43,437 nt of DNA from Bacteroidaceae bacterium (GCA_017650045.1 JAGCFP010000058.1:1-43437), one strand, 5' to 3'. Positions 17,176-26,316 are shown, counted from the first letter of the stretch. The notes: generated by a model not told the origin, from the letters alone. Numbers and translations are program-made.

Positions 17176-18648
17176 ATGACATATAAATCTTTTATCTGTC
17201 TTATTATGACATTGGCTTTGATCGCTTGTGGAAAGGGCGATATTACCATATACGGCCAGCTGGGCGAGGAAGTTGCCATTACTCCCGACTACAAGGATGT
17301 AACCATTCCTCCAAACATTGCTCCTCTTGATTTCCAAACAGAGATAAAAGAGGCTACTTGTCTCATCATCAGCGATGAGCTTGGGAATAGTTTCCAAGTC
17401 CATGCGAAAGAAGGACTTTTTACCATTCCCATTGGCAAATGGAAAGCACTACTGCAAAAGAATAAAAGTAAGAATCTGACTCTGACCGTTTGTAAGAAAG
17501 AGGGTAACAAGTGGAAGTCGTATAATCCTTTTAATATTCACATTGCAGAGGAAGAAGCAGATCCTTACATTGCTTATCGACTGCTGGTATCATGCTATGG
17601 GCAATGGAATCGGATGGGTATTTATCAGCGCAATATCAGCAATTTCGACCAAAGTCCAATTTATGAGAATAGTCTGACAGATTACAATTGCATCAATTGC
17701 CATAGTTTTCCCAATCAGGACCCGAGCAAGCTTTTTTTCCACATGCGTGCTAAAAATGCAGGTACTGTGTTGATACAAGATGGTGAAGTGCAAAAACTTA
17801 ATACAGCGACCCCTGAAACCATGTCGGCTTTGGTGTATCCTTATTGGCACCCTTCGGGCAATTTCATTACAACTTCAGTAAACAAAACATCTCAGAGTTT
17901 CTTCTACCATCATGAGAATACGTTGGAAGTCTATGACACCGATTCTGATGTCGTTATTTACGATGTGGAGCGTCAAGAAATCTTTTCTAGTCCTGCATTG
18001 AAAGCCGACAGTGTCTTTGAAAGTTTTCCTACCTTTTCTCCTGATGGGCACAGTTTGTATTTCCTCACTGCGCGTGCCAAACAGATGCCAGTAGAGTACA
18101 AAGACTTACGCTACAGCCTTTGCCGCATAGACTTCGATCCTGAAACCCGAACATTAGGGCAACAGGTGGATACCATTTTCAATGCAGAAAAAGAACAGAT
18201 GAGTGTGTCATTTCCACGCATTTCTCCAGATGGCAGATTTCTGGTTTTTGGCATGCAGAAGTTTGGAAACTTCTCTGCATGGCATAAGGATTGCGACCTC
18301 TATTGTCTGCGTTTAAACGATGGAGATATTTATCCGCTTACTGCTGTCAATAGCGATGAATCAGAGAGTTATCACAGTTGGAGCAGCAATAGCCGTTGGA
18401 TGGTTTTCAGTAGTCGAAGAATGGACGGATTGTTTACGCGCACTTATTTCTCTTATATCGATGCAGACGGTGTGGCACACAAGCCATTTTTGTTGCCACA
18501 AAGGAATCCTGTGCAATACTATAATGACTTGCTGTTAGCCTACAATCTTCCTGAGTTTATCAAGGATAAAGTGTCAGTGAATCCACACAAGATTGCCACT
18601 GTAATGCGTAATACAGAAGGAGTAAACGTCACGTATCGCAAGGACTGA
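17176..18648 (+). CDS. Predicted mono-haem c-type lipoprotein with PD40/TolB-like propeller (copy A)
   Basis: A 490-residue secreted lipoprotein (signal MTYKSFICLIMTLALIAC, C18). An N-terminal domain with DYKDVTIPPNIAPLDF leads to YENSLTDYNCINCHSF, a CxxCH haem-c site (C172, C175, H176). M190 in FFHMRAK is a possible sixth ligand. The remainder shows propeller blades of the PD40/TolB type: YPYWHPSGNFI, FPTFSPDGHSLYF, FPRISPDGRFLVF, YHSWSSNSRWMVFSS. The haem motif and its surroundings are kept in the paralogue at 18657-20144, which argues against chance. It is probably cotranscribed with the upstream membrane protein. The function is unknown: an electron carrier, a redox sensor or a haem-dependent enzyme are all possible. 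Its stop lies 8 nt from the convergent paralogue's stop. Confidence 0.87.
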   Translation: MTYKSFICLIMTLALIACGKGDITIYGQLGEEVAITPDYKDVTIPPNIAPLDFQTEIKEATCLIISDELGNSFQVHAKEGLFTIPIGKWKALLQKNKSKNLTLTVCKKEGNKWKSYNPFNIHIAEEEADPYIAYRLLVSCYGQWNRMGIYQRNISNFDQSPIYENSLTDYNCINCHSFPNQDPSKLFFHMRAKNAGTVLIQDGEVQKLNTATPETMSALVYPYWHPSGNFITTSVNKTSQSFFYHHENTLEVYDTDSDVVIYDVERQEIFSSPALKADSVFESFPTFSPDGHSLYFLTARAKQMPVEYKDLRYSLCRIDFDPETRTLGQQVDTIFNAEKEQMSVSFPRISPDGRFLVFGMQKFGNFSAWHKDCDLYCLRLNDGDIYPLTAVNSDESESYHSWSSNSRWMVFSSRRMDGLFTRTYFSYIDADGVAHKPFLLPQRNPVQYYNDLLLAYNLPEFIKDKVSVNPHKIATVMRNTEGVNVTYRKD

Positions 18649-18656
18649 CCCCCACT

Positions 18657-20144
18657 CTACGGCTGTGTGCTGAAGCTGACGTCAATCCCGTTGGTTTCTT
18701 TCATCATACGGGCGATATCCTTCTGATCGAATTCCACCTTATTACTGATGAATTCTGGAATATTGTAGCAGAAAAAGAGGTCATCGTAAAACTCTACAGG
18801 GTTTTTCTGTGGCAACAAAAATGGCTTGTGTGCCACACCATTTGCATCGATGTAGGTAAAGAAAGGACGTGTGTAGAGGTCACCCATTCTTCGACTGCTG
18901 AAAACCATCCAGCGGCTATTGCTGCTCCACGAGTGGTAACTGTCTGTGCCATCTGGGCAATTAGCTTCCGTGAGTGCACGCATCTCACCACTCTGTAGAT
19001 TGATGATGTAGAGGTCGGCCTCAGAGTGCCAGATAGAGAAATTGCCCGCATCATGCAAAGTTACCACCATGAAACGTCCGTCAGGTGAAATGCGAGGAAA
19101 GGATACACTGCGTCCCTCTGTCTTAGCATTATAGAGCGTATCAACCTTGCTACCGAAAGTACGGCTCTCAACGTCTACATCGATGCGACAAAGACTGTAG
19201 TGCACATCCTTGTAGGTCATGGGAAGGCTTTCCACCTTGGTTGCTGAGCAGAAATAAAGGCTTCTGCCATCAGGAGAGAACATGGGGAACGTCTCAAATG
19301 CGTCATCCGACTTCAACAGTGGACTGCTGAATACTTCGTGACGATTCACATCATAAACCACCACATCAGAGGCATTATCGAACACCTCCAGGATATTCTG
19401 GTTATGCGCAAAAAAAGACTGATGTGTGTCATTGACGGAGAATGCGATATATTCACTCGTAGGATGCCAAAACGGATAAACTAATGCAGAAATTGTTTCA
19501 TCGGTCTTAGTATTCAGTTTTTCGGCATCCTTACCTTGAATTAATACCGTACCTGCATGCTTTGCCCTCATGTGAAACAAGATCTTCTCTGAATCACGTG
19601 AAGAGAAGCTATGGCAATTGACGCAATTGTAATCGGTAAAAGCATTTTCATATATAGGCATCTGCTCAAAAGACTCCAAATCACGCTGATAAATACCCAT
19701 TTCATTCCAGAAAGTATAGGTGGGTTGAATAAGGCGATAAGCGATATAAGGATTTATCTCTTCCTGAGCAACATGCATGTAGAACGGTAAATAGGCCGTC
19801 CATCCATCTTGTGTCTTGCGACAAACGGTCAAAGTAATGTCTTGCCCTCTATTACAATCCAAGAGGTTCTTCCATTTATTCGCTGGAATGGAGAACAATC
19901 CCTTGGCATCACCTAACACCTGAATACTCTCGCCTTGAATGCCTGTCAACAAAAGAGCGACTTCTTCCTGAACTTGAACTTGGAAATTTAGCGGGGCGAT
20001 GTTTGGCGGAATCGTTACGTCTTTATAATCGGGGAAGATAGAAACTTCCTCATCAGAATGCTGAGAGACTTCTATAGCTGAATTGCATGAAACCAGCAAC
20101 AATAGCAAAAAAAACTGAATGATGACATTAAATCGTATAGTCAT
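18657..20144 (-). CDS. Predicted mono-haem c-type lipoprotein with PD40/TolB-like propeller (copy B, inverted)
   Basis: A paralogue of the gene at 17176, roughly half identical by eye, in opposite orientation. The ATG at 20144 gives MTIRFNVIIQFFLLLLLVSC, a good lipoprotein signal. The alternative ATG at 20165 would coincide almost with the predicted transcription start, so I reject it. Numbered from the longer start, the haem site DYNCVNCHSF has C181, C184 and H185, with M199 in LFHMRAK. Propeller blades are YPFWHPTSEYI, FPMFSPDGRSLYF, FPRISPDGRFMVV and YHSWSSNSRWMVFSS. It has its own strong promoter at 20174-20203 and is divergent from the second membrane-protein gene at 20391. Confidence 0.86.
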   Translation of the reverse strand: MTIRFNVIIQFFLLLLLVSCNSAIEVSQHSDEEVSIFPDYKDVTIPPNIAPLNFQVQVQEEVALLLTGIQGESIQVLGDAKGLFSIPANKWKNLLDCNRGQDITLTVCRKTQDGWTAYLPFYMHVAQEEINPYIAYRLIQPTYTFWNEMGIYQRDLESFEQMPIYENAFTDYNCVNCHSFSSRDSEKILFHMRAKHAGTVLIQGKDAEKLNTKTDETISALVYPFWHPTSEYIAFSVNDTHQSFFAHNQNILEVFDNASDVVVYDVNRHEVFSSPLLKSDDAFETFPMFSPDGRSLYFCSATKVESLPMTYKDVHYSLCRIDVDVESRTFGSKVDTLYNAKTEGRSVSFPRISPDGRFMVVTLHDAGNFSIWHSEADLYIINLQSGEMRALTEANCPDGTDSYHSWSSNSRWMVFSSRRMGDLYTRPFFTYIDANGVAHKPFLLPQKNPVEFYDDLFFCYNIPEFISNKVEFDQKDIARMMKETNGIDVSFSTQP

Positions 20145-20173
20145 AAGAATGTAGTTTTCTGTCATTATTATTG

Positions 20174-20203
20174 CAAAGGTACAGATTATTATTTTCTTTT
20201 CAA
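20174..20203 (-). promoter_or_regulatory. Predicted promoter of haem-propeller gene copy B
   Basis: On the minus strand TTG (20201-20203), a 19-nt spacer and a perfect -7 box TACCTTTG (20174-20181). Transcription would start near 20167, so the ATG at 20144 gets a leader of about 20 nt. This decides the start codon. Confidence 0.75.
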
Positions 20204-20300
20204 CAAATAGTTAATGTTTTCTCATATCTATGTTTATTATTTGTTTAAAATTGTGAGAATCGCAAAACATCTAAATGGTTTCCTTCGATGACCAAGGGGC

Positions 20301-20323
20301 CACTCATTTAACATATATTAAGT
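20301..20323 (+). promoter_or_regulatory. Conserved operator-like element upstream of the second DUF6057-like gene
   Basis: CACTC followed by ATTTAACATATATTAAGT, the counterpart of the element at 15182-15205. The distance from its TTAAG to the -7 box is 33 nt, the same as in copy A, although the sequence in between has diverged. Confidence 0.55.
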
Positions 20324-20354
20324 ATATCTTTATTATTAATAGGACCATAAGATG

Positions 20355-20362
20355 TAACTTTG
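20355..20362 (+). promoter_or_regulatory. Predicted -7 box of the second DUF6057-like gene
   Basis: TAACTTTG matches the consensus fully and lies 28 nt before the ATG at 20391. No TTG is found at the -33 distance, so an activator bound at the upstream element may be needed. Confidence 0.55.
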
Positions 20363-20390
20363 TAATGTATTTGATTAATAACGACAAGTA

Positions 20391-22172
20391 ATGAATCCTG
20401 ATAAATCTTCAAATCTTAGATTGTTGTTGATAGTAGGCATGCTAATAGCAGTATGTCTATTGTTGTATTTTATTTTAGAAGGTACTCAAAAGTTTGTTTA
20501 TTATTATAGGGAACAGCAGCAGATATTCCTATTTGATCGAACTTATATTCTAGGTTTACTAAAGCCTATCGGGGGGTTGGCCGTGATGGTAGGACAATGG
20601 TTGGTGCAGTTCTTCGTGTTGCCACATGCAGGCGCCTGGATTTCAACATTACTCAGCCTGATATTTGCCTTCTTCATCTTCTTGGGCTTGCGAAAGTTGG
20701 ATGCACATGGTTGTTGGTGGGTGCCATTAGTATTCATACCTGTTTTTCTATACCACATTTGCTTGCAAGAAAGCCATGTACATTATAATGGATTAGTGGC
20801 ACTAACCATCGGAAGTGTCAGCCTTTGGGGATATTCCTTGCTGACCAAGATGCATTGGAAGTTTCGCATTATAGGTGGTGTGGTGATTGCACTGGTACTG
20901 TTCTATTTGGCAGGTTCCGTTGCCGTTCTTATAAGCTTGACGATGCTGCTTTTCGATTTACTCCGCAAGGCTCCAAAAGCCTATCTGGGAGCAGTACCAT
21001 TGGCAGTAGTGCTTTTCATGGGCATCTTGGCTGTATCTTTCAGGTGGTTAATGGATTATGACTATGCATTCTGGACAAAAAGCTACTGTGAATATTACTA
21101 TGCTCCAACCACCCTACATACTTTGTCTTGGATCTCACTACCATTGCTAATGCTTTTAGTGGGAGTGTCGGCCAAATGGCAGTGGCGCAAGACTTGGATG
21201 GAACCAGTATTCGCCGTGGTACTGATAGGGCTGATGACCTTCAGCTATCTGCAAATATCAAGAGGTGTGAAAAATGATGCTTACTACACTTTGCAGGAGC
21301 AGATACACTATGCCGATACGCAAGAATGGGATAAGTTGACCACCGTAGAGGGTGTTAGTGCCAATGACGATATACAAATGAACTATTTCAATCTAGGACT
21401 TTCACATCAAGGACGGCTGCTTTATGACCTGTTGATCTATCCACAGAAAGGCATGTCATCTCTGATGATAGACAATGTGCAGGATACGGATATGGGCGTA
21501 CTGATGGCACGCCTGTACTATCAAATGGGGGTAATAGGAGCAGCCCAATATCTATCTTTTTGTGCTACTGTGGGCATAACCTATGGTAACCCCTCTATGA
21601 CTATGTTGCTGATTAAGACCTACCTCATCAATGGCTCTTATCAGATGGCTGAGAAGTATATTAAGATGCTTGAGAAAAGTTGGTATTATGCCGACTGGGC
21701 AAGGGAACAACGCCAGTTCCTTTATAACGATAAAGCAGTAGAAGCAGACCCAGAGTTAGGGAAGATGCGGCGGGGATTGACAAAGAATAATGACGAATTT
21801 GTAATAATTCATGGTCCTTTATCAGATTTAGCCTCGGTATTGGATGCGAATCCAGGCAACAAAGAAGCAGCCGAATATTTAATAGGTATGCTATTAGTTT
21901 CCAAAAATTTCGATGGTGTTATAGAGTTTGTGGAACGGTATTACGGAAAAGGTTGCATGACCACATTGCCAGAACGACTTCAGGAAGCGATAGTAGCCAT
22001 CAATGAACATGACCCCGAATTCTGTCGTGCCCATGGTGTGAGTGAAGAAACCATCGACCGATTTACCAATTTCAGACAGGATGTGATTACCTTAAGAAGG
22101 AATGGAGCTACCAACTTTTCTGGTTTGGCTGCCAAATATGGCAAGACTTTCTGGTATTACATGATAAAATAA
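20391..22172 (+). CDS. Polytopic membrane protein with helical C-terminal domain, DUF6057-like (copy B)
   Basis: A 593-residue paralogue of the protein at 15273, with the same plan: about ten hydrophobic segments in residues 1-290, REQQQIFLFDRTYILGLLKPIGG, QWLVQFFVLPHAG, then a helical TPR-like half ending GKTFWYYMIK. A 51-nt stretch (21951-22001) is identical to 16842-16892 in copy A although flanking DNA has diverged. Its haem-propeller partner (18657-20144) is upstream and divergent rather than downstream, so each copy of the module has one membrane protein and one lipoprotein but different gene order. The stop lies 10 nt from the convergent recQ stop. The function is unknown. Confidence 0.85.
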   Translation: MNPDKSSNLRLLLIVGMLIAVCLLLYFILEGTQKFVYYYREQQQIFLFDRTYILGLLKPIGGLAVMVGQWLVQFFVLPHAGAWISTLLSLIFAFFIFLGLRKLDAHGCWWVPLVFIPVFLYHICLQESHVHYNGLVALTIGSVSLWGYSLLTKMHWKFRIIGGVVIALVLFYLAGSVAVLISLTMLLFDLLRKAPKAYLGAVPLAVVLFMGILAVSFRWLMDYDYAFWTKSYCEYYYAPTTLHTLSWISLPLLMLLVGVSAKWQWRKTWMEPVFAVVLIGLMTFSYLQISRGVKNDAYYTLQEQIHYADTQEWDKLTTVEGVSANDDIQMNYFNLGLSHQGRLLYDLLIYPQKGMSSLMIDNVQDTDMGVLMARLYYQMGVIGAAQYLSFCATVGITYGNPSMTMLLIKTYLINGSYQMAEKYIKMLEKSWYYADWAREQRQFLYNDKAVEADPELGKMRRGLTKNNDEFVIIHGPLSDLASVLDANPGNKEAAEYLIGMLLVSKNFDGVIEFVERYYGKGCMTTLPERLQEAIVAINEHDPEFCRAHGVSEETIDRFTNFRQDVITLRRNGATNFSGLAAKYGKTFWYYMIK

Positions 22173-22182
22173 ACCTCTGTTA

Positions 22183-23880
22183 CTATTTCGAGTTCAAGCA
22201 ACAATCACAGATACCACAATTGTGCGGATTGTCTTCTCCGAAATAGCGCAGCAACATGCGGCTTCGGCAATTCACGTCATTCTCTGCGTAATGTATGATG
22301 GCATCGAGCTGTTTTTCTAACCGTTCCTTACGCTTTTCATAGATCTCTTTAGAGAAATGAAGGTCTCGGAGTTCCATGCGCTCACGTGTATAAATGATAT
22401 AGGGTGTCTTCTTGGCAGGGATATAACTGATGATATGCAATTTAGCCAAACGGATAAGTCGTTTATAGATGTCTTGTCTCTCCATGTGAAGGCGAATGGA
22501 AAGGAGTTCTTCACTGATATAGGCATAATCCGTAAAGACACCCGTATATGAACGAAGGATGGTTTGAATAAGACGGTCGGTATCCTTATCCGTTTCATGC
22601 AAGCGGTAGAGTTCATCTCTGGATAGGATAAACATCAATCGAGAGGCATTGTCCTGCTCATCAGTATATTCCAGATACCCCGCTTGTGTCAGTAATTTCA
22701 GAGCGTTATGTACGGGTACGGGGAAATGCTTAAACTTATGGCAGAAATCATCTATGTCAAACACTTTTATACATCCGATTCCATCTCCCATGGCCATCTG
22801 GTAATAGTATTGCAGATGCTCATACACCTGACGGATATAATCTTTCTGTGGGAAAGTATCGGGCACACGTCGATGCAGGATGGTCTTGTCGTGTGGATGA
22901 AAGAGCAATACGGCGTAAGCTTTCTGACCGTCTCTTCCTGCACGACCAGCTTCCTGGAAATATGCCTCAATGGAATCAGGTAAGTCCATGTGGATAACCA
23001 ATCGCACATCAGGCTTGTCGATGCCCATCCCAAAAGCATTGGTAGCCACCATTACCCTACTCTCTCCGTGCTTCCAACGCTGCTGTCGTTGGTCTTTGAC
23101 AGCATCATCCAGTCCTGCATGATAGAATTCGGCCGTAATTCCAGCTGTATGAAGCAATTCAGCTATTTCCTTCGTCCTTTTACGATTACGCACATAGACA
23201 ATGGCACTCCCTGTTGTACGCTGTAAGATATGGAGCAATTCCTGAGGCTTATTCTCTGTTTTTCTTACGACGTAGGCCAGATTCTTTCGCTCAAAGCTCA
23301 TGCGAAAGACATTCTCTTGAGGAAACAGCAATTGTTTCTGGATATCCTTGACCACCTCTGGAGTGGCAGTGGCAGTAAGTGCCAATAAAGGGATCTCTGG
23401 AAGCAACTCCCTGATTTCTGCAATTTTCAGATAGGCAGGACGGAAATCATATCCCCATTGAGAGATACAATGACTCTCATCTACGGTAATAAGGCAGATG
23501 TTCATCTTCACCACTTTCATACGAAAGAGTTCCGTACCTAAACGCTCTGGAGAAATATATAGGAATTTATAGTTTCCGAAAATACAATTGTCTAAAGTGG
23601 TCAGGATCTCATCACGTGACATACCAGAATAGACAGCCAATGCCTTGATGCCCTTTTCCCTTAAGTTCTGTACTTGGTCTTTCATAAGAGCTATCAGAGG
23701 GGTAATGACTAAACATAACCCGTCCATGCATAGCGTAGGTACCTGGAAGGTAATGGACTTACCACCTCCAGTGGGCATTAAGCCAAGCGTGTCACGTTTC
23801 TGAAGAATGCTATGGATAATATCTTCCTGGATTCCTCGAAAAGAATCAAAGCCCCAATACTTCTTCAGAACGTTGAGCAT
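22183..23880 (-). CDS. recQ: RecQ-family ATP-dependent DNA helicase, short form
   Basis: A 565-residue superfamily 2 helicase unwinding DNA 3' to 5' in repair and recombination. Motif I is MPTGGGKS (35-42), motif II is DESH (134-137) rather than DEAH, followed by the RecQ signature ISQWGYDFRPAYL. Helicase domain 2 has VATNAFGMGIDKPDVR and QEAGRAGRDG. The zinc ligands C538, C555, C558 and C561 keep the RecQ spacing C-x16-C-x2-C-x2-C but sit at the very C-terminus, after about 190 residues that look winged-helix-like, instead of right after the helicase core. No HRDC domain follows. The gene starts 20 nt after recJ, so the two are probably one operon. Confidence 0.94.
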   Translation of the reverse strand: MLNVLKKYWGFDSFRGIQEDIIHSILQKRDTLGLMPTGGGKSITFQVPTLCMDGLCLVITPLIALMKDQVQNLREKGIKALAVYSGMSRDEILTTLDNCIFGNYKFLYISPERLGTELFRMKVVKMNICLITVDESHCISQWGYDFRPAYLKIAEIRELLPEIPLLALTATATPEVVKDIQKQLLFPQENVFRMSFERKNLAYVVRKTENKPQELLHILQRTTGSAIVYVRNRKRTKEIAELLHTAGITAEFYHAGLDDAVKDQRQQRWKHGESRVMVATNAFGMGIDKPDVRLVIHMDLPDSIEAYFQEAGRAGRDGQKAYAVLLFHPHDKTILHRRVPDTFPQKDYIRQVYEHLQYYYQMAMGDGIGCIKVFDIDDFCHKFKHFPVPVHNALKLLTQAGYLEYTDEQDNASRLMFILSRDELYRLHETDKDTDRLIQTILRSYTGVFTDYAYISEELLSIRLHMERQDIYKRLIRLAKLHIISYIPAKKTPYIIYTRERMELRDLHFSKEIYEKRKERLEKQLDAIIHYAENDVNCRSRMLLRYFGEDNPHNCGICDCCLNSK

Positions 23881-23900
23881 TGAACAATGGATATTGAAGA

Positions 23901-25622
23901 TTAAACTTCGTTTGGCTTAATGTCTTCTATCTGCAACTGGACTTCACCCTTCTTGTGCGTATTTTCCTCAATGGTATAGACAATGTCGAAACTGCGCTTG
24001 GTCTTGATGAATCGCACATGTGAACTTTGTCCGAAGGCAATGCCGTTCATCACCTTGTTAGACTTGTTGTCCACCAGTTCCAACTTGATATGTTCCTGAC
24101 CACGTCCTACCACCTTACTGGTACCATAGTCATACACATGGTGGGTGCAGAAAACAGGTTTCTCGTTGTTAGGACCAAAGGGATTGAACTTCTTCAAATC
24201 TGCATAAAACTTGTTGGAAATGTCCTTAAAATCTATTTCTGCATTGATGTCTATCACAGGCAACATTTGTTCAGAAGTGATGTGCTCAGCCACAAAAGCC
24301 TCAAATCTCTCCCTAAAGATAGGAACATTCTCTGCCTTCATGGAAAGACCTGCCGCATAGGTATGACCTCCAAAGTTTTCCAGTAAGTCACGACAAGATT
24401 CAACAGCTTTATAAACGTCAAACCCTGTAACGGAACGGGCAGAACCTGTTGCTAAGCCACCCGTATAAGTGAGTACCACAGAAGGTTTATAGAACACCTC
24501 CGTCAATCGGGATGCCACGATACCAATTACGCCACGATGCCATTCTGGATTATACAACACGATGGAATGTTTATCGTTCAGTGCCGAGTGTTCTGCCACA
24601 ATCTTGTTGGCTTCTTCGGTCATGGCTTTATCCAGATCCTTGCGCGTCTCGTTATACTGATTGATGGTGTTGGCTTTTTCTACTGCCGTGGAGAAATCCT
24701 TCTCTGTCAATAAATCTACCGCTTCCTTTCCGTTCTGGATTCTACCTGATGCATTGATGCGTGGCCCTATTTTGAACACGATGTCGCTCATTGTAAGCTC
24801 TCTATCGTTAAGTCCGCATACATCAATGATGGCTTTCAATCCTACGCTTGGGTTGCTGTTGAGTTGTTTCAAGCCATGGTAAGCCAAAATGCGGTTTTCT
24901 CCCATGATGGGTACGATATCACTGGCAATACTCACAGCACAAAGGTCAAGTAATGGGACCAAGTTATGGAAGTCGATGCCGTTATTAAGGGCAAATGCCT
25001 GCATGAACTTGAACCCTACTCCACAACCAGATAGGTGCTCATAAGGATAAGTATTGTCTTTACGCTTGGCATTGAGAATAGCAGCTGCAGGAGGGAGTTC
25101 ATCATCTGGCACATGATGGTCGCAAATGATGAAATCTATGCCTTTCTCCTTCGCATAAGCAATCTCCTTCACAGCCTTAATGCCACAATCCAGCACGATG
25201 ACCAGTTTCACACCAGTCTCCTCGGCATAATCCACCCCCTGGAAGGAAACGCCATAGCCCTCTTCATATCGATCTGGGATGTAATAATCGATATTCGAGT
25301 AAAACTGTTGAATAAACTTGTAGACCAGCGCTACAGCGGTAGTGCCGTCTACGTCATAATCTCCATAGACGAGAATACGCTCCTTGCGACCCATAGCCAG
25401 ATTTAGCCTTTCGACCGCAAGGTCCATGTCCTTCATCAAAAATGGGTCGAGCAACTCAGAAAGCTGCGGACGGAAGAACTTCTTCGCCTCCGCCGCCGTC
25501 GTGATACCGCGCTCTACCAAAAGTCTGCCCAATATCGGACTCATACCCAAGTCTTTGGCCAATAGTTGGCTTGTCTCGACCAGGTGGGGAGATATAGGCA
25601 AATAATTCCATTTGTGAGTCAT
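23901..25622 (-). CDS. recJ: Single-stranded-DNA-specific exonuclease RecJ
   Basis: A 573-residue DHH-family 5'-3' exonuclease used in recombination and mismatch/base-excision repair. Motif I is VYGDYDVDGTTAVAL (D88, D90, D92), motif III is ICDHHVP (D168, H169, H170), and the DHHA1 part has NFGGHTYAAGLSM. The C-terminal OB-like region follows. The length matches RecJ. It is transcribed with the downstream recQ (20-nt gap), so resection and helicase functions are coexpressed. A promoter is predicted at 25698-25729. Confidence 0.96.
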   Translation of the reverse strand: MTHKWNYLPISPHLVETSQLLAKDLGMSPILGRLLVERGITTAAEAKKFFRPQLSELLDPFLMKDMDLAVERLNLAMGRKERILVYGDYDVDGTTAVALVYKFIQQFYSNIDYYIPDRYEEGYGVSFQGVDYAEETGVKLVIVLDCGIKAVKEIAYAKEKGIDFIICDHHVPDDELPPAAAILNAKRKDNTYPYEHLSGCGVGFKFMQAFALNNGIDFHNLVPLLDLCAVSIASDIVPIMGENRILAYHGLKQLNSNPSVGLKAIIDVCGLNDRELTMSDIVFKIGPRINASGRIQNGKEAVDLLTEKDFSTAVEKANTINQYNETRKDLDKAMTEEANKIVAEHSALNDKHSIVLYNPEWHRGVIGIVASRLTEVFYKPSVVLTYTGGLATGSARSVTGFDVYKAVESCRDLLENFGGHTYAAGLSMKAENVPIFRERFEAFVAEHITSEQMLPVIDINAEIDFKDISNKFYADLKKFNPFGPNNEKPVFCTHHVYDYGTSKVVGRGQEHIKLELVDNKSNKVMNGIAFGQSSHVRFIKTKRSFDIVYTIEENTHKKGEVQLQIEDIKPNEV

Positions 25623-25697
25623 TATATATATTATTTTTTATTTTTTTCATTGTATGTAAAATTTATTAGAGCCCATTAAGGCATTATAATGAATGTG

Positions 25698-25729
25698 TAA
25701 AGATACAGCTTTTATTTTAATATATGCAA
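25698..25729 (-). promoter_or_regulatory. Predicted promoter of recJ-recQ
   Basis: On the minus strand TTG (25727-25729), a 21-nt spacer and TATCTTTA (25698-25705), one base from the -7 consensus. The leader would be about 70 nt. Confidence 0.5.
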
Positions 25730-25769
25730 GGATATTCGTAAAATATTTTTAGAGATGATTATATAAAAG

Positions 25770-25798
25770 AAAAAACGCAGTGTAAAAGCACTACGTTT
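25770..25798 (-). terminator. Intrinsic terminator after the thioesterase gene
   Basis: A 10-bp stem (25773-25782 with 25789-25798) and 6-nt loop lie 21 nt past the thioesterase stop on the minus strand, followed by a T-run (GTTTTTTCTTTT). One pair is G-U on the minus strand only. Confidence 0.8.
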
Positions 25799-25819
25799 AT
25801 CGGATATTTACATGAATTT

Positions 25820-26284
25820 TCAGAGTTGCAAGGGGCGACGTTTATTTCTTCGGACATCCTTACCTTCAAATCGGCAAATGGCCTCAATCCATTCCTCCTT
25901 CAATGGCATGGATTCATGTGCTATCAGATCATAGGTAACCATGACCGACATACCCTTACATTTAACCTCACCACTGTTGAGGTCGATAACCCGCTGGCTC
26001 AAGTGAAAACTCTTGTTACCTATCTCGGTGACAGCGGTTTGCACAGCTATATGATCCGTTTCATAAATCTGGGAAAGAAAGTCTGCTTGCACATGAACTG
26101 CCACAATGCCGTAATTCCGCCAGTTCACATGGGGGCATACATGGGCAAAATATTGGCTTTTTCCTAAGTCGTAAAAAGAGAAATACACTTCATTATTCAC
26201 ATGTCCGAAACGATCCACATCATTCCAACGCAACTGGATAGGCATTGTATGGTGATATTGCAACTCTTCTTTTTCTTCTTCCAT
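25820..26284 (-). CDS. Acyl-CoA thioesterase, 4HBT/hotdog family
   Basis: A 154-residue hotdog-fold protein of the YbgC/FadM type that hydrolyses acyl-CoA or acyl-ACP thioesters. The N-terminal signature is PIQLRWNDVDRFGHVNNEVYFSFYDLGKSQYF, where the first aspartate of NDVDRFGHVNN is the expected catalytic residue. The later HLSQRVIDLNSGEVKCKGMSVMVTYD is the conserved second strand pair. It is a single-gene unit with its own terminator and a promoter that shares a palindrome with the divergent yrdC operon. The physiological substrate is unknown. Confidence 0.9.
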   Translation of the reverse strand: MEEEKEELQYHHTMPIQLRWNDVDRFGHVNNEVYFSFYDLGKSQYFAHVCPHVNWRNYGIVAVHVQADFLSQIYETDHIAVQTAVTEIGNKSFHLSQRVIDLNSGEVKCKGMSVMVTYDLIAHESMPLKEEWIEAICRFEGKDVRRNKRRPLQL

Positions 26285-26316
26285 CGATTTTCTTATTACT
26301 ATTTCTTATTTTTTTG

